Shown here piece after piece: positions 7,940-14,743 of a stretch of 64,000 nucleotides of DNA. The translations under genes and the position numbers were made by a program. Position 1 is the first letter of the stretch. Every line of letters starts with the position of its first letter. The notes under the pieces are model-generated. The model ran no database searches. It was not told the origin of the DNA and saw nothing but the letters and a program-made list of their open reading frames with translations. The stretch is from a bacterium (GTDB lineage: Bacteria > Omnitrophota > Gorgyraeia > Zapsychrales > Zapsychraceae), in NCBI GenBank assembly GCA_030429765.1, contig JAUIER010000008.1, positions 19,403-83,402 on the forward strand. Direction: 5' to 3'.

Positions 7940-8062
7940 GGCGAATTTTTCAATGAATTCGTTGATGGTCACGAAGTAATAGAAGAGTACGACAGCAGCA
8001 ATGTTTTTCAAGCAGACTATGTAATGGGATGGGGTATCGATGAAGTGACCGGCCCGCACTAG
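7940..8062 (+). pseudogene. RHS-repeat protein scar
   Basis: A 40-codon open stretch encodes VDGHEVIEEYDSS and then ADYVMGWGIDEV. It aligns by hand, without gaps, with the RHS core of the intact toxin gene at 52074-56099 (DGDEVIAEY and AEYVTGVGIDEV): 18 of 28 residues are identical. It ends in a TAG at 8060. Nothing else of an RHS gene remains on either side, and an IS3 relic begins 42 bp downstream, so this is a scar of a second, lost RHS locus. Confidence 0.75.
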
Positions 8063-8103
8063 TTGTACCAGTTTAAGTGAGAGAATGAAGATTGATTTTC
8101 AAT

Positions 8104-8730
8104 CTATCTTGGTTTAAATGCTTCTGGTGCCGGCAGTCTTTAACCCAATGAACCATGCGGTCGGATGGTATTATATTCCCGCGGCCAGCGTTTGAACAGC
8201 ACTTATACTTCCTGCAAGGTATCAAAGATTTTCCGGTTGAGTAACTCATTCCTGAGCCGACCATTGAACGATTCAATCTAACCGTTTTCCCAGGGGCTGT
8301 CAGGTTCAACATACAACGTGTCAACTTCAAAGCTCCGTGACCACCAACGAATCCTTTGCGCGATAAATTCCGGGCCGTTATCTGAACGAATATACTGCGG
8401 CGTTCTTTTTTCAATAAACAGCCTGGATAATACTTCAGTCACATTCACCGAATTGAATTTTCGATCCAATTCAATCGCCAGACACTCGCGAGTGTATTCA
8501 TCCATCACGGTCAACATGTGGATTTTACATCCGTTGCTCGTACGATCATGGACAAAGTCATAACTCCAGACATGATTCCGACGTTCAGGGCGCAATCGTA
8601 CACACGACCCATCATTTAACCACAGCCGTTTTCGCTTGGATTGTTTCTGCGGAACTTGTAGTCCTTCCCGTCGCCACAACCGTTTAACACGACCTTTACT
8701 TAACGGCTCATTACGCCATTGTCTTCTAAT
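8104..8730 (-). pseudogene. IS3-family transposase OrfB remnant with three internal stops
   Basis: Read on the minus strand, the frame gives WRNEPLSKGRVKRLWRREGL, then the DDE integrase core. WSYDFVHD holds the first Asp and IRSDNGPEFIA the second. SPWENG-stop-IESFNGRL holds the Glu. A YNTIRPHGSLG-stop-RLPAPEAF end completes it. Three in-frame stops interrupt it, two of them where the family has the Tyr of NGYIES and LGYRPPAPEA. The N-terminal part, OrfA and both terminal inverted repeats are missing. It cannot encode a working transposase, although the triad codons survive. Confidence 0.88.
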
Positions 8731-8960
8731 TCACACTTACCATTCTTGTCACTGCGGCTATAAAAATATTTTTAATATAGTCATCAATAGGGACTTTTTT
8801 GTTTACGAGATTGACGATCTCAGAATAAGTTTTTTTATTTAGGGGATTCGGATAAAGCATAGAGCAAGGATTCGCAAAGTTTTAGAGTAGCAGACCATGG
8901 AAGGTTGTATTTACATAGTTAATAATATATTCCAGAGTATATGAAAATCATGCATACTAA

Positions 8961-8975
8961 ATTACATCTTGTAAT
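8961..8975. promoter_or_regulatory. Perfect 6-3-6 dyad upstream of the structured element
   Basis: ATTACA-TCT-TGTAAT lies 23 bp before the large inverted-repeat structure. It could be an operator or part of a promoter region for that structure; no protein partner can be named. Confidence 0.35.
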
Positions 8976-8997
8976 GTATTTGTAATTATTGAATGTC

Positions 8998-9137
8998 ACA
9001 AGTCCCCGCCGGGCAATGGTCTAGGAGAACGGATGTTCTCCCCGTGCCCAAGACCACTCACACTCTACCAACTTGCGTTGTCCGATTGCGAGTGGTCTTG
9101 GCCACTTAGCCCACTACCCGGCGGGGACTTGTTTTTG
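8998..9137 (+). ncRNA. Candidate structured RNA: multi-branched inverted-repeat element with a T-tract
   Basis: A perfect 16-bp closing stem (8998-9013 with 9117-9132) is followed directly by GTTTTTG, as in an intrinsic terminator. Inside it lie a 7-bp hairpin GGAGAAC-ggat-GTTCTCC (9024-9041) and a perfect 12-bp stem (9048-9059 with 9090-9101). The 30-nt loop of that stem holds a further CAAC-ttgc-GTTG hairpin (9069-9080). The element is G+C-rich inside A+T-rich DNA and has no reading frame. It could be a small RNA, an oriT-like or single-stranded recombination site, or a relic of a mobile element end. RNA is my preferred reading because of the T-tract. Confidence 0.5.
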
Positions 9138-9247
9138 AGTGTTGCTTTATGTATTTGAGGATGGTTGGAGTGTTTTTATCGTGAGATTTTGTGGGTCTAG
9201 AAGTATAATATTAGATGCTGAATGAGCAATTTAGGTGATTGTGATAT

Positions 9248-9739
9248 ATGTTCATAAAAGAACCCCAGTACGATACATGGCTTAGCGTTACGGGATATAA
9301 CGGTTTTGGTCATAGCGATTTTCTTTGCAGAGACGAACGAGTGTCTGAGTTTCTAGAGCTATTACCGACAAGTATGCGGTTGGCATTTCCTGTTAGTATT
9401 GTTGGTAAAAAAGATAAGGGATTTTATAGTGATGACGATTTTATTCCGGAAGGTGCCCCTTATCGTGAGGATCGTGGTGGGGTGGCTATAATCTTTAGAG
9501 GTCCATATACCTTATCACCTTTGTATGTCCCAAAAGCATTTTTTGCTGGTCGTCACTACCATTTGTTTAGGTTAGTATTCAATACGGCTTATAATCCTTA
9601 CCGGGTATTCTCCTTGAAAACCCCGTATCGCGTTATTATCAGACGTGATAAATATCATAGGCCAGAATTGACCTTTGTATCCAAAGGAGTTTTGCGAAAG
9701 ATACTCAAGCTTTATCCGGAGTTTAAATGGAAGTTCTAG
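9248..9739 (+). CDS. Hypothetical protein (unrecognised)
   Basis: This protein of 163 residues is rich in aromatic residues, Arg and Pro, without signal peptide or membrane segment. Readable pieces include YDTWLSVTGYNGFGHSDFLC near the start, YREDRGGVAIIFRGPYTLSP in the middle and RVIIRRDKYHRPELTFVSKG near the end. It looks mainly beta-stranded. I know no family for it. It stands alone between the structured element at 8998-9132 and a 540-bp gene-free stretch. Codon use and length argue for a real gene, but it could be a single-gene cargo of whatever element the inverted-repeat structure belongs to. Confidence 0.55.
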   Translation: MFIKEPQYDTWLSVTGYNGFGHSDFLCRDERVSEFLELLPTSMRLAFPVSIVGKKDKGFYSDDDFIPEGAPYREDRGGVAIIFRGPYTLSPLYVPKAFFAGRHYHLFRLVFNTAYNPYRVFSLKTPYRVIIRRDKYHRPELTFVSKGVLRKILKLYPEFKWKF

Positions 9740-10279
9740 CATCTGGTACCAGGTAGAGGTGTTCTATCTGGGCTTTACTTGAGCTTAGACAAAATTGCTG
9801 CGTAGGTTAAAGTATCTTTTTTAGCCCACTGTATTATTGATCCCACCATCTCAATATGTGCCTAAACCCTGGTTGCGTATTCGGTCTTTTTTTAAGGATA
9901 TTAAATTTATTTCTATGGCTATTATACTTGCTATTAATATTTTTATTTCTATCAATTAACGGAAGACTTACCGGCGCTTCTGCTTTCGTCTAAAGGACGG
10001 GGCTTATGCTCTGATTCTTTGGACGAGCTGGGGTGTTGGGGTGTTTTCGCCTTTCTTAAACCCACCTTTTTGCTTCAATAATTTATCCAACCTGCCATAT
10101 GAATTTTTGCACTATCAAATAATTTTTTTAACTTTTTTATAGGGCTGCCTTAAAAAACTGAAAAAAATTCTTTGACAGTACCGTGGGTGTGGGGCTGGGG
10201 GATGCCTCATCCCCATACCCACTCAAAAATTATACGGCCTTCTTAAAGATAAATTAATAAATCAAAAAGGAGGCTTTAA
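9740..10279. other. Gene-free stretch with a nested hairpin before the radC operon
   Basis: About 540 bp show no credible gene. Just after the preceding stop, TGGTACCA forms a short palindrome. Near the right end, 10183-10222 folds in two mutually exclusive ways: a long stem GTGGGTGTGGGG/CCCCATACCCAC, or an inner GGGGAT-gcctc-ATCCCC hairpin. A TTGACA at 10172-10177 lies directly upstream. This looks like the promoter and leader region of the 10.3-kb operon. Confidence 0.45.
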
Positions 10280-10693
10280 ATGTCAAAAACACCCCAACAC
10301 CCCTGCTTATCAGAATCAAATCAACGCCCTATCCGTCAAAACTACAGCAAAACCGCCGGTAAGTCTTCTGACCAGTCTCTTAAGGATTTTGATGAGAAGT
10401 TTGCTTCAGACAGTACTCATCATTCATGTGCTTTAACATCTGATGGCTGTATGTCTCGTCACTATATCCCACGTAAGAAGCAATATCTTTCCAGATCTGA
10501 AAGTCGTGCTCGTGATTTTGCCGGATTCAACAGAGTGGAGTTTGAAGATCAGCAGTTAATCGGTATGGTTGCTGAACTTCAGTCTAAAGGTTACGCGTTA
10601 CGATCTGATGAGTCACTACAAGAGTATGTGATCCGTCACCGGGACGAGTTGAGCCTTGACGCTCAGGAACGGTTAGAAAGGAGCCAGCGATGA
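10280..10693 (+). CDS. Hypothetical protein upstream of radC
   Basis: This protein of 137 residues has a polar, probably disordered N-terminal half rich in Ser, Gln and Asn. The C-terminal half is helical, with GMVAELQSKGYALRSDESL, EYVIRHRDELSLDAQERLE and a charged end. An AAGGAGG ribosome binding site precedes ATG 10280. Its stop overlaps the radC start by ATGA, so the two are translationally coupled. I recognise no family. Being first in an operon of element maintenance genes (RadC, SpoVG, DUF6876, ParB) suggests an accessory role in the element's replication or transfer, but nothing in the sequence shows it. Confidence 0.65.
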   Translation: MSKTPQHPCLSESNQRPIRQNYSKTAGKSSDQSLKDFDEKFASDSTHHSCALTSDGCMSRHYIPRKKQYLSRSESRARDFAGFNRVEFEDQQLIGMVAELQSKGYALRSDESLQEYVIRHRDELSLDAQERLERSQR

Positions 10694-11106
10694 ACGTTAA
10701 GTATCCTGTAAATAAGAAGGTTGCATCGGCATCCAGCGTGGCCCAAGTGCTGCGTGAAGTCCTCAAGGCCGAAGATTCACTGGATCAGGATAAAGAGCAT
10801 TTCTGGGCGATCGGCTTGAACGCGCAGAATTGCATCAAGTATATCGACCTGGTTCATTTAGGCGCATTGAACTGCTGTCCGTGTGCTCCTATGGAAGTAT
10901 TCCGGCGGGCGTGTATTGCGGGAGTGGCTTCCATCATTGTGGCGCATAATCATCCATCCCAATATTGCCAACCGTCCCGGGAAGATCATGTCGTAACCAA
11001 ACGATTAAAAGAGGCCGGCAAGATTCTGGGCATTAAACTTCTGGATCATATCATCGTTGGGAGCACGTCCTACTACAGCTTCAATGATGACGGCGCACTC
11101 ATATAA
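10690..11106 (+). CDS. radC: RadC-like JAMM/MPN+ domain protein
   Basis: This protein of 138 residues contains only the C-terminal RadC domain. The metal site is complete: AHNHPSQYCQPSREDHV fits H-x-H-x7-S-x2-D, and the family ending ILGIKLLDHIIVG...YYSFNDDG is present. The N-terminal helix-hairpin-helix part of chromosomal RadC is absent, as is normal in plasmid and ICE versions. The fold is that of a JAB1/MPN metalloprotease; the real substrate and cellular function are unknown despite the name. It is coupled to the upstream gene by ATGA. A near-copy, broken by a stop codon, lies at 13290-13706. Confidence 0.9.
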   Translation: MNVKYPVNKKVASASSVAQVLREVLKAEDSLDQDKEHFWAIGLNAQNCIKYIDLVHLGALNCCPCAPMEVFRRACIAGVASIIVAHNHPSQYCQPSREDHVVTKRLKEAGKILGIKLLDHIIVGSTSYYSFNDDGALI

Positions 11107-11134
11107 ACAACAACTCAAACGAAAGGAATCCATT

Positions 11135-11404
11135 ATGAAAACACAAACAACAATCCAAGTAACCACAAAACGAATCCATAAGATTAACAATTCCGGAGCG
11201 CTCAAAGCCTATGCGGATATCACGCTCAACGATATTCTCATGGTTAAGGGAGTACGGATAGTCGAAGGGCGAAACGGGCTTTTTATGTCCATGCCTCAGA
11301 ACAAAGGCAAAGATGAGCGCTGGTTCGATATAGTCAGTGCCGTCACACCCGAAGCACGTGAAGCCATGCAGGCACAGGTGCTTGAGGCCTACAGCAAGGC
11401 GTAA
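11135..11404 (+). CDS. spoVG: SpoVG family protein (copy 1)
   Basis: This protein of 89 residues has the SpoVG signature: ALKAYADITLNDILMVKGVRI, then GLFMSMPQ and a C-terminal helix AREAMQAQVLEAY. SpoVG proteins are small site-specific DNA- and RNA-binding regulators; here the gene is part of a mobile-element operon with radC and parB. I place the start at ATG 11135, preceded by GAAAGGA, although the frame is open further upstream inside radC. It pairs with radC as a module that is repeated at 13290-14004. A hairpin follows its stop. Confidence 0.9.
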   Translation: MKTQTTIQVTTKRIHKINNSGALKAYADITLNDILMVKGVRIVEGRNGLFMSMPQNKGKDERWFDIVSAVTPEAREAMQAQVLEAYSKA

Positions 11405-11411
11405 ACATCAT

Positions 11412-11450
11412 GGGCGGTTGGCGGGTTATCCGTTAACCGCCCTTAACTTT
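11412..11450 (+). terminator. Hairpin after spoVG copy 1
   Basis: GGGCGGTT (11412-11419) pairs with AACCGCCC (11435-11442), followed by TTAACTTT. The T-tract is weak, so it may only attenuate transcription into the next genes. Confidence 0.55.
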
Positions 11451-11476
11451 AATAATACACAAGAAAGGATGGGGCG

Positions 11477-11815
11477 ATGCCGACATTATCAAAATACGAA
11501 CTTCAACAATTCAGCGGGACCGAACATTATTACCGTCATTGGTTGGGGATCCATTTTACCGATGGGGTGAAGTATATGGCTGAACGGGCCGGAGCATATT
11601 GGCTGATAGATGCCATAGGCAGTTATCGAAGAAAGGAGGCGTTTCAGATATGGGAGCTGAAGGTAGATGCGGGTAAGAGGGCGGTTTTGACGATGGTTGA
11701 GGATTCCGATGAGCCGGTACTGGTTCGCCAGGAGATACCTTTTACCGATTTTCCAATGCAGAGCATCAAGTTGTATCTGATTGACGGCATTTTACTGTTG
11801 CCAAGTGAATATTAA
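11477..11815 (+). CDS. DUF6876-like protein
   Basis: This protein of 112 residues starts with LSKYELQQFSGTEHYYRHWL, then FTDGVKYMAERAGAYWLIDA. It continues with FQIWELKV and a C-terminal strand pair ending IDGILLLPSEY. This pattern (FTGTE..YRH..., TDGVK.LAE..GAYWL.D) is what I recall for DUF6876, a family of element-borne proteins with no known function. An AAAGGA ribosome binding site lies before the ATG. It sits between spoVG and parB, as expected for a conserved ICE or plasmid backbone gene. Confidence 0.75.
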   Translation: MPTLSKYELQQFSGTEHYYRHWLGIHFTDGVKYMAERAGAYWLIDAIGSYRRKEAFQIWELKVDAGKRAVLTMVEDSDEPVLVRQEIPFTDFPMQSIKLYLIDGILLLPSEY

Positions 11816-11871
11816 CATGAACTAGGGGGGGGCGAGTTTTGTCCTCTCTGCCTATTGAAAGGAGCAAAATT

Positions 11872-13056
11872 ATGACAATCAAAACAAACGATATTGAAAT
11901 CAAATACAATCCCAGAACGACCTTCGAAGGCATCGATGAATTGGCCCGAAGTATCCGGGAATTGGGCATTTTACAGCCTTTAGCGGTCAGCCGTGGGTCA
12001 AACGGTAAATATGTCCTTTTGGACGGTCAGAGACGCCTTCTGGCGTGTAAAAAGCTCGGTTTAGCCGAGGTTCCGGTCATTGAACGGGACTTGAATGAGA
12101 GTCAGCAGAAAGAGGTGCCGATTGCGACGGATTTCTTCAAAGATAAGCTCAAGATATCGGAGAAGATCATTGGGGTGGCGAATCTGATTAATAAGGAGCA
12201 GAAGGTCACCGATAAGGTGCTGGCCAAACGTTACGGGTGGTCTGTGGCGGAGGTTAGACGGTTGTTGAAGTTGGCAATACTTCATCCTAAAGTTTTGAAT
12301 ATGCTGGACAATGAGGGGCTTAAAGTTGCGCAGGCTCTGGAGCTGACCCGTGTTAAACGCGAGGACATGCAAATCAAACTTGCTGATGCAATGAGTCAAC
12401 GGAAATGGTACGGGCTATTGGATGCCTTAGAGGATGTGGCGTTTGAGTTACCGTTTGATGATGTGTTTAATTATGAGGAAGCCAAGAAAGATAAGAAGAT
12501 TGGAATAGCTATAAAGGATGAAGATGGTAATGAGCATGTGTTTACATATGACGAGGGTTATTACAAGGAGAAGCGTGAGGCGTATGACGGGCGGATGAAA
12601 TCGGCTTATCATCAGCAGGAAATGCGCGTTCAGTCCAAAGAGAAAAAGGTTGATCCGAAAACGCCGGAAGCTAAGGAACAACGGAAAAAAGAACGGCAGA
12701 AAGCGCAAGATGCGTTTGCGTTGAAGTTGGGGGCGTTTCGGGACGGAACATTGAAATTCTTATCCAATCAGCCGACGGGAGAGGATGTTAGTGGGTTATT
12801 GGAGAAGTTTATACGGGGTGTGTCGATGGATAATTGCAAGCTGATTTTAAAGGCCTTTGAGGTACCGTTCAAGGCTTCTGAAATGCAAAGTGCGGATTAC
12901 AAAGAGGCGGTTGTTCAGCTATTCAGTCAGCATGTGAAGACTGAATTGCAACTTATTAAACTGATTCAGTATGTGGATTTATTGAGCAATACTTATAAGA
13001 CCACGATGTTTGAGTTTGATGGGTTGAAGAAAATGATTGTCCAGCTGAATAAGTAG
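11872..13056 (+). CDS. parB: ParB/RepB/Spo0J family partition protein
   Basis: This protein of about 394 residues opens with the ParB N-terminal CTPase domain. YNPRTTFEGIDELARSIRE is followed by ILQPLAVSR and VLLDGQRRLLACKKLGL, a variant of the GERR box. A central helix-turn-helix region follows (ISEKIIGVANLINKEQKVTD, LAKRYGWSVAEVRRLLKLA), then a charged coiled linker and a helical C-terminal domain. I choose ATG 11872 because an AAAGGAG site precedes it; an earlier start at 11839 is in frame but lacks one. ParB proteins bind centromere-like parS sites and act with ParA in DNA segregation. No parA lies in this window, so it may be a ParB-like regulator of element transfer. An intrinsic terminator follows. 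Confidence 0.88.
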   Translation: MTIKTNDIEIKYNPRTTFEGIDELARSIRELGILQPLAVSRGSNGKYVLLDGQRRLLACKKLGLAEVPVIERDLNESQQKEVPIATDFFKDKLKISEKIIGVANLINKEQKVTDKVLAKRYGWSVAEVRRLLKLAILHPKVLNMLDNEGLKVAQALELTRVKREDMQIKLADAMSQRKWYGLLDALEDVAFELPFDDVFNYEEAKKDKKIGIAIKDEDGNEHVFTYDEGYYKEKREAYDGRMKSAYHQQEMRVQSKEKKVDPKTPEAKEQRKKERQKAQDAFALKLGAFRDGTLKFLSNQPTGEDVSGLLEKFIRGVSMDNCKLILKAFEVPFKASEMQSADYKEAVVQLFSQHVKTELQLIKLIQYVDLLSNTYKTTMFEFDGLKKMIVQLNK

Positions 13057-13078
13057 TGTTGCTTTGTTGGGGGATAGG

Positions 13079-13114
13079 CGGGTGTGCCGAGGTTTGGCGC
13101 ATCCGTCTTTTTTT
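13079..13114 (+). terminator. Intrinsic terminator after parB
   Basis: CGGGTGTGCC (13079-13088) pairs over 10 bp (two G-T pairs) with GGCGCATCCG (13096-13105), followed by a seven-T run ending at 13114. Confidence 0.85.
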
Positions 13115-13289
13115 GTGTTCGGGACGGGTTCGGTTAAACCGTTGGCTCGAGCGAGAAGCATATTCGATTCTGTTTTTATTCATTATGTCATACGTTCAAC
13201 AATGTCGCTCATTAAATGGCTAGTTGTCGCTCGTTAGTTGACTCGCATGAAACCATAGGAAATAAAAAAAGAATCGAAAGGAGCCAATT

Positions 13290-13706
13290 ATGACTATTCA
13301 ATTTCCAGTTAATGAACGATTAAAGTCGTCAGCAAATGTCTACAAAATTCTCAAAGAGGTATTGGGCGCAGAAGATGAGCTGGATCGGGACAAGTAGCAT
13401 TTTTGGGCGTTGGGATTAAACGCTCAGAATCAGATTAAGTATTTGGACTTGATTCATCTAGGGGCGATTACGCATTGTCCGTGTCAGCCGATGGAAGTAT
13501 TCCGTCGGGCATGTATAAGCGGGGTTGTCTCGATTGTGGTTGCGCATAACCATCCTAGCGGGTCAACATTACCATCTAATGAAGACATTAAAGCCACCAA
13601 ATGGCTCAAAGATGCCGCTCAGATATTGGGAATCAAATTATTAGATCATATCATCGTGGCAGAGGGCGGTTATTACAGTTTTGCCGATGAAGGGCCTTTG
13701 CGATAA
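13290..13706 (+). pseudogene. radC: RadC-like gene, second copy, interrupted by an amber codon
   Basis: The ATG at 13290 has a GAAAGGAG site. It opens a frame that aligns along its whole length with the radC at 10690 (NERLKSSANVYKILKEVLG, then AEDELDRDK). TAG at 13395-13397 replaces the GAG (Glu) of the first copy, after which the frame runs on intact to 13706 with the complete JAMM site AHNHPSGSTLPSNED. This is a single G-to-T change with no other lesion. Either the gene is freshly inactivated, or the amber codon is suppressed, or a shorter protein restarts downstream (for example at a TTG near 13410). The domain core is complete downstream of the stop. Confidence 0.85.
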
Positions 13707-13737
13707 ATTTACTAACCAACTAAAAAGGAGAAGTGAG

Positions 13738-14004
13738 ATGAAAAAACAAACATTAAACATTCAAGTTAAACGAATTCACCGATTCAACAACGATAAGCCA
13801 CTTAAAGGATATGCGGATATTGTTGTCAATGATGTACTGATGATTAAAGGTGTCCGGATCATTGAGGGGCGAGAAGGGGTATTTGTTGCGATGCCTCAAT
13901 CTCAGGCTAAAGACCAAAAATGGTACGACACGGTTTATCCTGTGACTAAAGAGGCGAGATTCAGCCTGCAGGATCAAGTGATTGAAGAGTTCAATCGGAG
14001 TTAA
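13738..14004 (+). CDS. spoVG: SpoVG family protein (copy 2)
   Basis: This protein of 88 residues is parallel to copy 1: LKGYADIVVNDVLMIKGVRI, GVFVAMPQ, WYDTVYPVT and a C-terminal helix ending EEFNRS. Together with the broken radC before it, it forms the second radC-spoVG module. The start at ATG 13738 has an AAAAAGGAG site. The two copies differ at many positions, so the duplication is old, unlike the clean amber mutation of radC copy 2. A strong terminator follows. A decayed copy of this gene's last codons and terminator reappears near 28550-28650. Confidence 0.9.
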   Translation: MKKQTLNIQVKRIHRFNNDKPLKGYADIVVNDVLMIKGVRIIEGREGVFVAMPQSQAKDQKWYDTVYPVTKEARFSLQDQVIEEFNRS

Positions 14005-14080
14005 TCAAACAGGACGGTCTGTTCCAACGAGAACGGATCGCCCTGTTTTCTTGAGTCTGGCTGTTTAGAATATCTTTCAG
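13980..14080 (+). repeat. Left copy of a diverged direct repeat (spoVG 3' end plus terminator)
   Basis: This stretch covers the last spoVG codons, the sequence TAATCAAACAGG, the terminator stem, and the following TTGAGT...AATAT. It aligns by eye with 28545-28650. The two copies bracket the nap-to-OYE block. The homology is in primary sequence outside the stems, so it is not just two terminators of similar shape. Confidence 0.6.
14007..14050 (+). terminator. Intrinsic terminator after spoVG copy 2
   Basis: AAACAGGACGGTCTGTTC (14007-14024) pairs with GAACGGATCGCCCTGTTT (14031-14048) over 18 positions with one mismatch, and the stem runs into a T-tract. Confidence 0.88.
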
Positions 14081-14274
14081 TAACTTTCAGATTCATAGAC
14101 TAACTTTTATATTCTACGAAAAGAGAAAAGAGGGGTTGTATTTCTTGTCGGGGTTGATGAGGGTGCGGGCTCATTTGTGGATGCCGAAGTGGGTTCTAGA
14201 AAAGGCAGACAATATATTATGTCGTTTACGGAACGACAAAACTAATTGTATTTTTATGTTGATTAAATGTTTAA

Positions 14275-14296
14275 TTATGGATAAAATGTTCCATAA
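14275..14296. promoter_or_regulatory. Dyad upstream of the Rrf2 regulator gene
   Basis: TTATGGA (14275-14281) and TCCATAA (14290-14296) form a 7-8-7 dyad. It ends 8 bp before the ribosome binding site GAGGAG of the Rrf2 gene at 14317. Position and size fit an autoregulatory operator for the nap operon. The binding protein is inferred. Confidence 0.5.
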
Positions 14297-14316
14297 ATAT
14301 CTGTGAGGAGAATGCT

Positions 14317-14733
14317 GTGTTTAAAATTTATTCAAAAGGATGTGAATATGCTTTAAGGGCTTTGACACAAATACCTTCGGATAATATCGATAGTCCATTT
14401 ATAGCAAAGGAATTGTGTAAGAAAGCGAAGGTCCCTGAAGCATCGACGAGAAAAGTGTTCCAGAAGCTTGCAAGAGAAGGGTTTCTTTCGGCTGTTCCCG
14501 GGCCTGGCGGAGGGTATAAATTAGTCAAAAGCCCGGATAAAATTTCGTTACTTGGAATTGTAGTCGCTGTCGATGGGCAGGACGTATTTGATAAATGTAT
14601 TATGGGTCTACCTAATTGTAGCAACAAAAAGCCCTGTCCTGTTCATAATACCTGGCAGAAACTTAAGAAAGTTATGATGAAAGAAATGGAAGAGAAAACA
14701 TTGTTAAAGCTTATGAAAGCAGTTAAAGGCTAA
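14317..14733 (+). CDS. Rrf2-family Fe-S transcriptional regulator of the nap operon
   Basis: This protein of 138 residues has a winged helix: CEYALRALTQI, IAKELCKKAKVPEASTRKVF and GFLSAVPGPGGGYKLVKSP, where the last is the Rrf2 wing. The cluster-binding loop has C-x6-C-x5-C-x2-H (CIMGLPNC ... PCPVH), which resembles the Cys3His ligation of IscR more than NsrR. Rrf2 proteins sense Fe-S status, NO or redox state. The start is GTG 14317, 6 bp after GAGGAG. It is the first gene before the nitrate reductase operon, separated by only 10 bp from the cytochrome gene, so it is probably its controller. A 22-bp dyad lies just upstream. Confidence 0.88.
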   Translation: MFKIYSKGCEYALRALTQIPSDNIDSPFIAKELCKKAKVPEASTRKVFQKLAREGFLSAVPGPGGGYKLVKSPDKISLLGIVVAVDGQDVFDKCIMGLPNCSNKKPCPVHNTWQKLKKVMMKEMEEKTLLKLMKAVKG

Positions 14734-14743
14734 GCCAAATTTT

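Noticed and set aside
8998..9132. Integron attC site
   Set aside because: The outer ends lack the RYYYAAC/GTTRRRY core sites, and no array of gene cassettes or integron integrase is nearby.
8998..9132. Retron msr-msd region
   Set aside because: Inverted repeats flank a structured core, but no reverse transcriptase gene is found on either side.
13395..13397. Recoded TAG (amber as sense codon) across the genome
   Set aside because: Many genes here end with TAG at expected lengths, and the IS3 relic also has TAA stops, so there is no support for a changed code.
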